DNA from: JAWPMT01 sp965242775
Lineage (GTDB): Bacteria; Bacteroidota; Bacteroidia; Cytophagales; Cyclobacteriaceae
DNA length: 64,000 bases
Assembly (NCBI GenBank): GCA_965242775.1
Contig: CBDETI010000014.1
Span: 186,001-250,000 of the forward strand
Direction of reading: 5' to 3'
Part shown: positions 19,387 to 27,805 of the stretch, in pieces
How the letters are laid out: every line of letters starts with the position of its first letter
Position numbering within the stretch: position 1 is the stretch's first letter
Program-made: the position numbers and the translations under genes
Notes under the pieces: generated by a model
Told to the model about the DNA's origin: nothing
Database searches by the model: none
The model's input: the letters and a program-made list of their open reading frames with translations, nothing else

Positions 19387-19410
19387 CGTTCGGCTTAATT
19401 AATCCGAACG
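19387..19410. repeat. 7-bp inverted repeat with AT-rich 10-nt spacer
   Basis: CGTTCGG and CCGAACG flank cttaattaat. With no adjacent T-run this is a possible regulator site upstream of the P450/AlkB genes rather than a terminator. It may also simply be part of the 3' region of the porin-like gene. Confidence 0.4.
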
Positions 19411-19423
19411 TATTTCCGGAGAG

Positions 19424-19451
19424 AAAAAAAACCCTACAGTTATTTGTCAGG
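19424..19451 (-). terminator. Probable terminator of the porin-like gene
   Basis: On the minus strand, CCTgACA-aataac-TGTAGG forms a short bulged stem followed by an eight-T run, 10 nt after the stop codon. Confidence 0.55.
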
Positions 19452-19460
19452 TTCCTTACT

Positions 19461-20159
19461 TCAGAAATCCAATTTACCAAACCCGATGAAGTATCCAAGG
19501 GAAAGTCCAATACTGTATAAATTGGACTGATCGGGGATCTCGGTAGTTCGGTTATCAAAGTTGAAGACGCCACTGAAACTCACAGAGGAAAATGCCTCCA
19601 ACTGCAGGGCGCCAAAAGGAAATGTTCGAAAGACTCCTAAAGAAAAACGTGCACCATATCCGTTTTCGGGATCTCTCGCGGCATCGTAAGTTTCAAAATC
19701 GTCACGGCCCAGCTGATCTTCCAAAGGTCTGTTTTTCTCGGAGCTATTGATGAGTCTTTCGTAATAGATACCCATGGTACCATAGACCTTGGTATTACCC
19801 TTTCCACCATACAGGATCGCCTCCAGCGGCACCTCCAGGTAATCCAACCGGACCGTATAGGGATCCAGCTGGTTTTCAGCACTAAACAGCTGTTTCCAAC
19901 CGCGTTGTATGTAGTTGATACTACTCTGTAAACCAGCATTTATGCCAAGTTTTGACACATTCTTAAAGTTGAAATGTTTCACTACAAGGCCCGCATGGCC
20001 AGTTTGAGTGAAATCCGTGTCGATATTGACAGGCCGAACCGTATGAGCAATGTAAGCGCTGGAAAATTGACCACCTGCTCTTACCCCGACGAACGTTTTG
20101 CTTTGGGCTTGAGTAACCCAACCCACCACGATTAAACAAAAGAAAATGAGACCTCTCAT
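19461..20159 (-). CDS. Outer-membrane beta-barrel protein (porin family)
   Basis: A 232-residue secreted protein with a signal peptide (MRGLIFFCLIVVGWVTQAQ, cleavage near 19). Alternating-strand composition follows, such as VGVRAGGQFSS, LGINAGLQSSINY and GYGARFSLGVFRTF, ending in a terminal aromatic strand (YFIGFGKLDF). This fits the outer_membrane_beta-barrel family (PorT-like, PF13568), with about eight to ten strands. Its role is unknown. It is divergent from yaaA and preceded by an exact -7 element (20170-20177). Confidence 0.82.
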   Translation of the reverse strand: MRGLIFFCLIVVGWVTQAQSKTFVGVRAGGQFSSAYIAHTVRPVNIDTDFTQTGHAGLVVKHFNFKNVSKLGINAGLQSSINYIQRGWKQLFSAENQLDPYTVRLDYLEVPLEAILYGGKGNTKVYGTMGIYYERLINSSEKNRPLEDQLGRDDFETYDAARDPENGYGARFSLGVFRTFPFGALQLEAFSSVSFSGVFNFDNRTTEIPDQSNLYSIGLSLGYFIGFGKLDF

Positions 20160-20169
20160 AGGATGCCCA

Positions 20170-20177
20170 CAAAATTA
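20170..20177 (-). promoter_or_regulatory. Putative -7 promoter element of the porin-like gene
   Basis: TAATTTTG on the minus strand matches TAnnTTTG, about 10 nt before the ATG at 20159, which would give a very short leader. No well-spaced -33 box was found. Confidence 0.4.
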
Positions 20178-20319
20178 GCAGGAATGGACTGGGTTTCCCT
20201 CCAAAACGTAAATTGGACATTGAAATTATCAATAGCCCTATTGGTTTTTTGCATCCCGATGGTCCTTCAATGTTGCGAAGTGCTTATTTATATTCGCATG
20301 AGCCCTAGATACAAATACC

Positions 20320-21096
20320 ATGATTGCAGTTGTAAGCCCCGCGAAAAGTCTTGATTTTGAAACTTCGATACATGTCAAAACAACGCAACCAAGGCTTCTC
20401 GAGTGTACGGATGAATTGATCGCGATCCTTCGAACAAAAGAGCCAGCCGATATAAAAGAATTAATGGATATAAGTGACAAGCTGGCTTCATTGAACGTGG
20501 AGAGATATCACGCTTATGAATCCGCCCATACTTTGACTAACGCAAAGGCCTCACTTTTTGCATTTCAGGGCGACGTGTATCAGGGACTAAATGCCGAAAC
20601 CTTTGACGAAGGGGATCTGGAATTTGCGCAAAAACACTTTCGCATTCTTTCAGGCTTGTATGGCTTACTTCGACCGCTTGATCTTATCCAGCCATATCGC
20701 TTGGAAATGGGCACGAAACTGGCTTTTGATGATTACAAGACGCTCTATGATTATTGGGACCGGACTATTTTGGACCTGATGGCGGAAGACCTTAAAGCCC
20801 AGGGAGACCAGATCTTAGTAAACCTCGCGTCAAACGAATATTTTAAATCAATTGACAAGCACCACCCGGAGATACAAGTAATCGATGTGGAGTTTAAAGA
20901 CCTGAAAAATGGTGCTTACAAAATCGTATCATTTTATGCTAAGAAGGCCAGGGGTTTGATGTCACGATACATCATTCAACACCGTATACAAGATCCGGAG
21001 CAGTTGAAGGAATTTAACTACCAGGGATACTATTTTGATCCCGATGCCTCGAGCGCTACGAAGCTCGCATTCAAGCGAGATGGCAAACCAGCCTAA
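20320..21096 (+). CDS. yaaA: Peroxide stress protein YaaA (DUF328/UPF0246)
   Basis: A 258-residue soluble protein of the YaaA family. It has the diagnostic N-terminus MIAVVSPAKSLDF, the central RILSGLYGLLRPLDLIQPYRLEMG block (residues about 105-128), and a late VSFYAKKARGLMSRYI segment. YaaA limits free intracellular iron and protects DNA during peroxide stress in E. coli; the fold binds DNA. Length and motifs are complete. It stands alone, divergent from a porin-like gene, with a hydrolase gene following 99 nt later. Confidence 0.96.
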   Translation: MIAVVSPAKSLDFETSIHVKTTQPRLLECTDELIAILRTKEPADIKELMDISDKLASLNVERYHAYESAHTLTNAKASLFAFQGDVYQGLNAETFDEGDLEFAQKHFRILSGLYGLLRPLDLIQPYRLEMGTKLAFDDYKTLYDYWDRTILDLMAEDLKAQGDQILVNLASNEYFKSIDKHHPEIQVIDVEFKDLKNGAYKIVSFYAKKARGLMSRYIIQHRIQDPEQLKEFNYQGYYFDPDASSATKLAFKRDGKPA

Positions 21097-21195
21097 ACCC
21101 TTGGTGAATGTAGTCGGAGTGTATTTTTTGTCTACGAGCAAAAGGATGCTCCCTGCTGACACGCAATTTTTCGCTTACCCGTTTTTTAGAGAGGT

Positions 21196-21852
21196 ATGTC
21201 ACAACTGAAGGTATACCTTATCCCAGGGCAAGGCGCTGACGGACGTCTCTTCAATGACTGGCAATTCAATTGTGAGACAGAGGTAATTGAGTTTATTGTG
21301 CCGAAAAAGGGTGAATTGTTGCCATCTTATGCCGCTAGAATGGCTACCGTCATTGACACATCTCGCCCTTTTGCTTTGGTTGGTGTAAGTCTGGGTGGAA
21401 TGGTCGCCATCGAAATCGCCAAGCAATTGCAACCAAAAGGCACGGTTCTGATCGCAAGCGCCAAGGTCAGCAAAGAACTCCCACCCATGTACCGGATGAT
21501 GAGATATCTGCACCTACACAAATTATTCCCTGGCCGATTTTATATCCAATCCACCCTTTGGGCCCAACCGATTTTTGAACCCATGGACCCCATCCTTCGA
21601 AAATTCTGGGCTGGAATGATCAAAGCAAAAGACCCGATTTTCATGAAAAGAGCAATCCACGCCATTGTCAACTGGCAAAATGAAATCGTTCCACGCAATG
21701 TACTTCATATCCACGGTAGCAACGACCGTACTCTACCTATCAAGTGGGTATCGCCAGACATCATAATTCCTGGGGGCTCGCACGTGATGACGTTGACACA
21801 CAGCCACAAGCTATCCTCGCTCGTAAACGATTACCTCCGTAAGTTTTCGTGA
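21196..21852 (+). CDS. Small alpha/beta hydrolase
   Basis: A 218-residue alpha/beta-hydrolase-fold protein. The first strand leads into YLIPGQGADGRLF (residues 7-19), and the nucleophile elbow is GVSLGG (near residue 63). The acid lies in HIHGSNDRTLP and the final His in GGSHVMTLTHS. The lid is short. The substrate is unknown; similar small hydrolases are esterases or thioesterases. An upstream TATTTTTTG (21122-21130) could be a -7 element. It converges on the ABC-F gene with 20 nt between stops. Confidence 0.85.
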   Translation: MSQLKVYLIPGQGADGRLFNDWQFNCETEVIEFIVPKKGELLPSYAARMATVIDTSRPFALVGVSLGGMVAIEIAKQLQPKGTVLIASAKVSKELPPMYRMMRYLHLHKLFPGRFYIQSTLWAQPIFEPMDPILRKFWAGMIKAKDPIFMKRAIHAIVNWQNEIVPRNVLHIHGSNDRTLPIKWVSPDIIIPGGSHVMTLTHSHKLSSLVNDYLRKFS

Positions 21853-21872
21853 GCATGCTGATGAAGGATGGG

Positions 21873-23732
21873 TTACATCAACTCATCCAATTCCAGCCAT
21901 CGCATCTCTTTTTCATCCAGCAGGTTATTGATTTCGGCGATCCGCTCCGACCACTTACTTAAAGATTCGAAATCGTCAGAGCCTCCATTCAAAAGGTCCG
22001 AGAGTGATCTCTTTTCTTCTTCCAAGGATGAAATTTCCTCGCTAAGCATTTCGTACTCTCTCTTTTCTTTGAAAGAAAGTTTCCTCTGCTCAGAGCGGAT
22101 TTTGACTCCTTTATCACCAGTTTTTGTCTTTTCCGGCTGGCCCGCCGAAAACACTTCCGAGGACCGAAAGTCAGTGTAATTGCCCGGGAAGTCTTTGATG
22201 ACTCCCTCCCCTTGAAACACGAACAGGTGATCAACCAAACGATCCATAAAATACCGATCATGTGATACGATCAGCAGACAACCGTCAAAGTTCAAAAGGT
22301 AGTCCTCTAATACATTAAGGGTAACAATATCAAAATCATTGGTAGGTTCATCAAGTACGATGAAATTGGGATTAGTCATCAGCATGAGAAGAAGTTGTAA
22401 CCGTCGACGCTCCCCGCCACTGAGTTTACCAACCAGGCTGTACTGCTTCGCTGGAGGAAATAGAAACTGGTTGAGTAACTGAGATGCTGTGATCTCTGAA
22501 CCATCGGCAAGCGTGATGTATTCCGCCACTTCACTGATTGTCTCCAGAACCTGTTTGGACGGGTCAAAGACATGGTCGTCCTGCGAATAATAACCGATAC
22601 TTGTGTTTTGCCCGACCACCACCGACCCAGTGTCCGGTAAGATCTCCCCTAGTATCATCTTGAGGAAAGTGGATTTACCAACACCATTCGGCCCTACTAC
22701 CCCAATGCGATCTCCTTTGCGGAAAACGTATTCAAACGCCTCGAAAAGGACTTTTTCATGGTAGGACTTGGAAACCTTTTTCAGTTCCAAGATCTTTTTG
22801 CCCTGTCGCTCGCCTGCCAGCTTGACCTCTAAGCGCTGATCATCCATTTTGCGTGATGCTTTTTTCTCCAATTCGTAAAAAGCGTCAATTCGGTACTTTG
22901 CTTTTGTCCCTCGTGCCTTTGGTTGCCTTCTCATCCACTCGAGTTCCTTTTTCATCAGGTTGCGTGCCTTGGCAATCGCGGCTTGCTCGGTTTCCTGACG
23001 TTCCTGTTTTTTGGACAAAAAATCCGAGTAGTTTCCCTGGTAACGAAAAAGTTGACCATGATCAATTTCTATAATTTCGTTGGTTACCCTATCCAGGAAA
23101 TACCTATCGTGGGTCACCATAAGGAGGGTCAGGTTCTGAGATGCCAAGTAATTTTCCAGCCACTCAATCACCTCAATATCCAAATGGTTGGTGGGTTCGT
23201 CCAAAATCAGGAAATCTGGTTTGAGCACTAAGGTTTTCGCCAACGAAACCCGCTTCTTCTGCCCGCCGGAAAGGTTTGCAACCTCCTGATCCAGGTCGAA
23301 AATCCCCAGTCTTCCCAAGAGTTCTTTTACCTCATGTTCATATTCCCAGGCCCCAAGCTGATCCATTTCCTCAAGTAGTTGGTCAAGTTCGGACCCATGC
23401 TCTTCTCGCAAAATGGCCAACTCGTATCGTCTAATAAGTTCCAGTACCGCATTCTCGCCATCAAATATGACATCTCCCACGGTGGCGTCTTCATTGAGCA
23501 ATGAGGCTTGTTGCAACATCTCCACTTTCAGTTCCTTTCGGAAAGAGACCCTCCCCTCATCAGCCTCTTCTAAACCAGCCACGATTCGAAGCAAAGTAGA
23601 TTTACCACTACCATTAACCCCGACCAGTGCTACTTTTTGCCCTTGAGAAATGCCAAAAGTAAAGTCACTGAAAAGCAAATTCTCGTCGTAGCTCTTACTT
23701 ACTTTTTCAACTGATAGGTGATTTGTGGCCAT
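21873..23732 (-). CDS. ABC-F family ATPase (Uup-like)
   Basis: A 619-residue soluble protein with two ABC ATPase domains and no membrane segment. Walker A sites are GVNGSGKST (near 38) and GPNGVGKST (near 347). Signature motifs are LSGGQKKR and LSGGERRR, with Walker B LDEPTNHLD and LDEPTNDFD. A basic linker (RRQPKARGTKAKYRID) and a C-terminal coiled coil (about 550-619) are typical of Uup. ABC-F proteins bind the ribosome or branched nucleic acid. The gene is divergent from the DEAD-box helicase gene and may be functionally linked through RNA metabolism. Confidence 0.95.
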   Translation of the reverse strand: MATNHLSVEKVSKSYDENLLFSDFTFGISQGQKVALVGVNGSGKSTLLRIVAGLEEADEGRVSFRKELKVEMLQQASLLNEDATVGDVIFDGENAVLELIRRYELAILREEHGSELDQLLEEMDQLGAWEYEHEVKELLGRLGIFDLDQEVANLSGGQKKRVSLAKTLVLKPDFLILDEPTNHLDIEVIEWLENYLASQNLTLLMVTHDRYFLDRVTNEIIEIDHGQLFRYQGNYSDFLSKKQERQETEQAAIAKARNLMKKELEWMRRQPKARGTKAKYRIDAFYELEKKASRKMDDQRLEVKLAGERQGKKILELKKVSKSYHEKVLFEAFEYVFRKGDRIGVVGPNGVGKSTFLKMILGEILPDTGSVVVGQNTSIGYYSQDDHVFDPSKQVLETISEVAEYITLADGSEITASQLLNQFLFPPAKQYSLVGKLSGGERRRLQLLLMLMTNPNFIVLDEPTNDFDIVTLNVLEDYLLNFDGCLLIVSHDRYFMDRLVDHLFVFQGEGVIKDFPGNYTDFRSSEVFSAGQPEKTKTGDKGVKIRSEQRKLSFKEKREYEMLSEEISSLEEEKRSLSDLLNGGSDDFESLSKWSERIAEINNLLDEKEMRWLELDELM

Positions 23733-23781
23733 GGTATGTAGTTTGGAAAAAAGGGTTTCGAAGCTTTTGGAGGATTTCCTT

Positions 23782-23789
23782 TAGTTTCG
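23782..23789 (+). promoter_or_regulatory. Putative -7 promoter element of the DEAD-box helicase gene
   Basis: TAGTTTCG differs from TAnnTTTG at one position and lies 26 nt upstream of the TTG start at 23815. Confidence 0.35.
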
Positions 23790-23814
23790 TGGGCAAAATT
23801 AAAAACATAGCAAT

Positions 23815-25014
23815 TTGAAATTCACATCTTTTGAACTCGACGGAGGGATCGAACAAGGAATAGAAGCACTCGGGTTTGAAGATGCCACACCTATTCAGGA
23901 GCTTGCCATCCCCGTCATATTGGATGGGAGGGATATCATCGGGTCTGCTCAAACCGGAACCGGAAAGACCGCAGCTTTCCTGATCCCAATTATGCACAGG
24001 ATCGTAACCTCGACCTCCGCTAACAAGGTGCGTGCGTTGATTGTGGTCCCGACCAGGGAACTGGCTATTCAGATTGATCAGGCGCTGGAGGGACTCTCCT
24101 ATTTCACAAATTTGAGTTCGATTGCCATTTATGGTGGCAACGATGGTGATAGTTTCAGTCGTGAGAAAAAAGCGTTGGTGGAGGGCGCGGATATTGTCAT
24201 TGGCACTCCCGGGCGGCTCATCGCCCATTTATCCATGCCGTATGTGGATTTTTCCAAATTGGAGTTCCTCATACTTGACGAAGCTGACCGCATGCTCGAT
24301 ATGGGTTTTGCCCAAGACATTAATCGTATTATCTCGGCTACTTCAACGGACCGGCAGACGCTGCTATTTTCTGCTACGATGCCTCCAAAGATCAGGGCTT
24401 TGGCCAAGGAAATACTGAAGGACCCCGAAGAAATCAATGTTGCCATTTCTAAACCAGCTGAAAAGATCGTTCAGGCAGCCTTCTCTGTGTATGAAACACA
24501 GAAGATTCCATTAATGGAGTTTTTGCTGACCAAGAAGGCTCTAACCAGCGTGATTGTCTTTTCCTCCACCAAAGACGGAGCGAAGGAACTAAATCGCGCC
24601 TTGAAGAAACTCGGACTGAATTCCGAAGCCATCCACTCTGACCTGGATCAAAGTAAGCGGGAGGAACTGATCAATCTTTTCAAAAGCAGAAAGCTCACCA
24701 TACTGGTTGCCACAGATATTCTCTCCCGTGGAATCGACATTGAAGATATAGAGCTTGTGGTCAATTATGATGTCCCCAATGATGGTGAAGATTACATCCA
24801 CCGTATAGGGCGTACTGCAAGGGCCGCTTCACAGGGAGCCGCGTTTACCCTGATCAGCGAAGACGATCAATATAAGTTTGCCCGAATCGAAAAATTGCTG
24901 GAAAAGGAGGTAATGAAGGTTAAACTCCCTGCCCACCTGGGTGACGGTCCAGCCTACGAACCTAAAAAGCATCGTGGCGGGGGGCGCCGAAAGGGATATA
25001 GCAAAAGGAGATAA
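23815..25014 (+). CDS. DEAD-box ATP-dependent RNA helicase
   Basis: A 399-residue helicase with the full motif set: Q motif (GFEDATPIQELAIP), Walker A AQTGTGKT, PTRELA, TPGR, DEAD in LDEADRML, SAT, DILSRGID and HRIGRTARA. The C-terminus is a short basic Arg/Gly-rich tail (KKHRGGGRRKGYSKRR), as in RhlE-type helicases. It unwinds structured RNA, probably in ribosome assembly or cold adaptation. The start is a TTG: the encoded MKFTSFELDGGI matches the family N-terminus and no ATG lies nearby. Its neighbour on the other strand is the ABC-F ATPase. Confidence 0.95.
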   Translation: MKFTSFELDGGIEQGIEALGFEDATPIQELAIPVILDGRDIIGSAQTGTGKTAAFLIPIMHRIVTSTSANKVRALIVVPTRELAIQIDQALEGLSYFTNLSSIAIYGGNDGDSFSREKKALVEGADIVIGTPGRLIAHLSMPYVDFSKLEFLILDEADRMLDMGFAQDINRIISATSTDRQTLLFSATMPPKIRALAKEILKDPEEINVAISKPAEKIVQAAFSVYETQKIPLMEFLLTKKALTSVIVFSSTKDGAKELNRALKKLGLNSEAIHSDLDQSKREELINLFKSRKLTILVATDILSRGIDIEDIELVVNYDVPNDGEDYIHRIGRTARAASQGAAFTLISEDDQYKFARIEKLLEKEVMKVKLPAHLGDGPAYEPKKHRGGGRRKGYSKRR

Positions 25015-25223
25015 CCCCACCTTAGCTAGGAAAATTAACGCGAAATAGCTAATATTGCGGTCGCATTAAAAAAGGGAGAAATTCCTATAAACACCTGTCA
25101 ATCTTTCCCTCCATTTTATTTGTAAACCTTTTTTTGAACGTTTTGGGTAACCAAGTGTTTATACTCCAGGGCTGTTCAAAGAGAAAGATAGGACAGTGAT
25201 TCTTTAATTTAAACAATAAGAGT

Positions 25224-25439
25224 TTGGCAAGACCGGCAACAACACCCGTAAAACTGAAAGCAGGATATTACATCGAATTGCGGAGACAAGGCGAAAATAA
25301 AGGTGTGAAGATCCGTAGCGAAAATGTAGCTCAGCTACACGAATCCATCAAGCGGTACGAAGGATATTACAATGTTATCTACTACGGGGAGGTAAAAAAC
25401 GGTAAGGTTATTAACACCGATCTGCCAGAGAGAAACTAA
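25224..25439 (+). CDS. Small conserved-looking basic protein, function unknown
   Basis: A 71-residue protein starting at a TTG (residues MARPATTPVKLKAGYYIELR) behind AATAAGAG, the best candidate for ribosome binding. It is rich in Lys and Tyr, with two likely beta-hairpins (KAGYYIELRR...KGVKIRS and YYNVIYYGEVKNGKV) suggesting a small nucleic-acid-binding or ring-like fold. I do not recognise the family. A 209-bp leader separates it from the helicase gene, implying its own promoter. It converges on a DUF1684 lipoprotein gene and the two stop codons lie in one hairpin (25434-25452). Confidence 0.7.
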   Translation: MARPATTPVKLKAGYYIELRRQGENKGVKIRSENVAQLHESIKRYEGYYNVIYYGEVKNGKVINTDLPERN

Positions 25440-25452
25440 GCGCCGCTTAGTT
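25434..25452. terminator. Symmetric hairpin holding both convergent stop codons
   Basis: AACTAAGC-gcc-GCTTAGTT: an 8-bp stem with a 3-nt loop. The TAA stops of the small basic protein gene (+) and of the DUF1684 lipoprotein gene (-) sit in opposite arms, so both genes end in AAC TAA. There is no long T-run, so termination activity is uncertain. Confidence 0.5.
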
Positions 25453-26337
25453 CACATGATAATCTTTTTCCCCCGCATGAATGGCTAACGTCAATTGATT
25501 TTCCGGCGGGGGTATTAAGCAGGTAGCAAAGTCTGTAAAAGCACAAGGAGGATTATACGCTTTATTAAAATCCAATAGGATTTGATTACCTTTCTTTGGT
25601 TGATCTGCGTACATGTAGCGTCCGGAACCATAGGTATCCATGCCGCTGGTTGCGTCTGAAAATATGATGAAGAATCGATCATCGGATTCGAGCGGTTCTA
25701 GCGTGTACATCTCTCCCTCTTTTTCGAAAGTGATCTTTCCCGGAATATTTAGGTCAAACACATGACCCAACACATTTTCTATGCGTAAGTTTCGAGGAAC
25801 ATCATAAGGTCGATAAGATGCCTCTACGACCCAATCGAGATTGGGCGGAAATCGGTCAATCTTCACTTTGCTCGCCAATGCCGGATGTTGAAGGTTCTTC
25901 AATCGGATTCCCAAATTGCCCGCTCGCTCAATGACAAACCATTTATACGTTCCCCAAGTCATTTCAAGCGCAAGTCCCTCATCCTTATCAAATACCAGGG
26001 TCGGACCAACTGCTGGCACGCTATCCACCTCTACCTGGATGCCTGGATTGGCCGTAAAAACTACCTGATCACGTGTGACAAATAAACTCCCCAAATGCTG
26101 CGGCATATCCTCAGGAAATTGTAATTGAGAGGTATTTGAAGAACCGATTAGATGTTCTCCGGGTACCATCCAATATAGTCCAGCCAGGTTTATAAACCCC
26201 GATTCGCTATACAAATCCGTCAACCTCTGTTGCTTCCATTCCTCCAGGCCCTGCGTATACACCGCCAAGTCCTGCTTGTTGTTTTTACATCCGAGAATAG
26301 CAATTAAAAGAAGCAAATAATTTAATCGGCGTATCAC
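25447..26337 (-). CDS. DUF1684 domain lipoprotein
   Basis: A 296-residue lipoprotein: hydrophobic N-terminus with a lipobox at LAILGC (Cys17), followed by polar residues. The DUF1684 domain is recognisable from SESGFINLAGLYWMVPGEHLIGS and the C-terminal signature DFNKAYNPPCAFTDFATCLIPPPENQL. Biochemical function of the family is unknown. It would be anchored in the periplasm or on the outer-membrane inner leaflet. The start codon is GTG at 26337. Confidence 0.9.
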   Translation of the reverse strand: MIRRLNYLLLLIAILGCKNNKQDLAVYTQGLEEWKQQRLTDLYSESGFINLAGLYWMVPGEHLIGSSNTSQLQFPEDMPQHLGSLFVTRDQVVFTANPGIQVEVDSVPAVGPTLVFDKDEGLALEMTWGTYKWFVIERAGNLGIRLKNLQHPALASKVKIDRFPPNLDWVVEASYRPYDVPRNLRIENVLGHVFDLNIPGKITFEKEGEMYTLEPLESDDRFFIIFSDATSGMDTYGSGRYMYADQPKKGNQILLDFNKAYNPPCAFTDFATCLIPPPENQLTLAIHAGEKDYHVN

Positions 26338-26398
26338 AATTGATGAAGATGATGGATCATATTTTGTAATTTAGGCCAAGAACCTTATAACTCACAAA

Positions 26399-26809
26399 AT
26401 GTCCAATAAGCGTCGATCTTTTCTCAAAAAATTGCTAGCGTCCTCTGCTGTCGCCGGTGCACTTCCAGCGTTTGCTCGTCCGCAAAAGCCCATTCCCGGA
26501 AGGTTTGCGCACGTAGTTTTCTTTTGGCTCAAAGAACCAGACAATCAAAAGGCAATTGAGACCTTCGAAAAGGGAACCCGGGATTTCCTTTCCAAGGTTG
26601 ATGTCATCAGGACCATTCATCTTGGAACCCCAGCCGGCACGCCACGGGAAGTCGTAGATAACAGCTATTCCGTGTGCTTGATTGTGACTTTTGACACAAA
26701 AGAAGATCAAGATATCTATCAAGCTCATGAGGCCCATCTGAAGTATATCGAGGACATGAACCACATGTGGACACGCGTCCAGGTCTATGACTCCTGGGGT
26801 TTTTCATGA
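26399..26809 (+). CDS. Dabb (stress-responsive A/B barrel) domain protein with Tat-like signal
   Basis: A 136-residue protein. The N-terminus KRRSFLKKLLASSAVAGALPAFA is a twin-arginine-type signal (RRSFLKK). The mature part is a single Dabb domain: FAHVVFFWLK...VIRTIHLGTPAGTP...YSVCLIVTFDTKEDQDIYQAHEAHLKYIEDM. Dabb domains are dimeric ferredoxin-like barrels often found with degradation or stress genes; no catalytic residue can be named. The stop codon overlaps the next start (ATGA), so it is translationally coupled to the beta-barrel protein gene downstream. Confidence 0.87.
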   Translation: MSNKRRSFLKKLLASSAVAGALPAFARPQKPIPGRFAHVVFFWLKEPDNQKAIETFEKGTRDFLSKVDVIRTIHLGTPAGTPREVVDNSYSVCLIVTFDTKEDQDIYQAHEAHLKYIEDMNHMWTRVQVYDSWGFS

Positions 26810-27675
26810 GTCGCCTTTTTACCATTATTCTTCTCACCTGCTCGTGGAGCGTGCTTGGGCAAGGGTTCGTGGATCTCGCCTCCTTTGATTACTTCTATGG
26901 ACTCAATGATCAGGAGTACACGAAGTACAACTCCATGGGGCTCACGTTGCAAGGTCCCATACCGCTGAAAAACAAGGATATCGTTTTGACCGGGTTTGCC
27001 ATAGAAGGCGCAGGGATCGAACGGTCCAATACGACCTACCAATCGAGGAATCTTACATTTAACGCCGGTTACCAAAAGCAGTTGACACAGGGTCGGTCGA
27101 TTGTTTTCCTCACCGTCAATCGGTTTAATGGAGATGCTTTTGCATTGAACTCGGAAAATTACCAGTTTGGGCTTGTGGGTTTGTATACCTACAAAAAAAC
27201 CGAGGACAATGCGCTTCAGATTGGATTCTATACCAACAGCGAATTTATGGGTCAAATTGTCACACCTTTGTTTGGTGTGGATTGGAAGATAAACCCCAAA
27301 GTTCGATTTTTTGGGGTGCTCCCAGCCGCTGGAACACTCTCTTTCAAGCAGCATGAAAAGTGGTTCTACGGCCTCCACTTCTTTGGAATATTTCAAACCT
27401 ACAAACAACCGGATGACGGAGCCTTCTACCTGCAGCGAAGCATCAATCAGCTTAGCCTATTTTCAGATTTCCATCTAACCGAACAACTCGTTTTCAATAT
27501 CAGGGTGGGTTACCGACTTGGCAGTTTCTACAAGCGATTCGCAGAGGGAGACAAAGTTGACTGGGCCCTGAACCTGATCAAGTTTGGAGATGACCGAACG
27601 GAGCTCGATTCCATTACTACCAATGGCCTGATGCTGACCATGGGCTTGAGATTCCGATTCAATCTGGAAAACTGA
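26806..27675 (+). CDS. DUF6268-like outer-membrane beta-barrel protein
   Basis: A 289-residue secreted protein with a signal peptide (MSRLFTIILLTCSWSVLGQ, cleavage near 19). The remainder is a series of amphipathic strands such as FNAGYQKQLTQGRSIVFLTV, FGLVGLYTYKK, FNIRVGYRLGS and a final LMLTMGLRFRFNLEN ending in the aromatic-rich strand of an outer-membrane barrel. It resembles the DUF6268 family; function is unknown. Its start overlaps the Dabb gene stop by 4 nt, so the two gene products are made together. Confidence 0.8.
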   Translation: MSRLFTIILLTCSWSVLGQGFVDLASFDYFYGLNDQEYTKYNSMGLTLQGPIPLKNKDIVLTGFAIEGAGIERSNTTYQSRNLTFNAGYQKQLTQGRSIVFLTVNRFNGDAFALNSENYQFGLVGLYTYKKTEDNALQIGFYTNSEFMGQIVTPLFGVDWKINPKVRFFGVLPAAGTLSFKQHEKWFYGLHFFGIFQTYKQPDDGAFYLQRSINQLSLFSDFHLTEQLVFNIRVGYRLGSFYKRFAEGDKVDWALNLIKFGDDRTELDSITTNGLMLTMGLRFRFNLEN

Positions 27676-27773
27676 CCCACTTATTAGCTGGTTCAAGCCG
27701 TTTATCACCTGTTGCTTGTATTAGCGCAGGATAATTCTCTTTTCCAGGAAATTGCTGTATTTAATGAGTAAAT

Positions 27774-27789
27774 TGGTTTTGCAAAACCA
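27774..27789. promoter_or_regulatory. Perfect 16-bp palindrome upstream of the molybdenum hydroxylase genes
   Basis: TGGTTTTGCAAAACCA is self-complementary over all 16 bases and ends 16 nt before the ATG at 27806. This is the expected place for an operator of a dimeric helix-turn-helix regulator. The regulator gene is not adjacent. Confidence 0.6.
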
Positions 27790-27805
27790 GAATCTAGTAC
27801 ATCTT

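Larger units (their letters stand above)
19122..19460. other. Intergenic region upstream of the P450 gene
   Basis: 340 bp with no credible ORF. It contains the terminator of the porin-like gene (19424-19451) and an inverted repeat, CGTTCGG-cttaattaat-CCGAACG (19387-19410), with no flanking T-run. It must also hold the promoter of the P450/AlkB pair, but no clear TAnnTTTG element was found. Confidence 0.5.
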
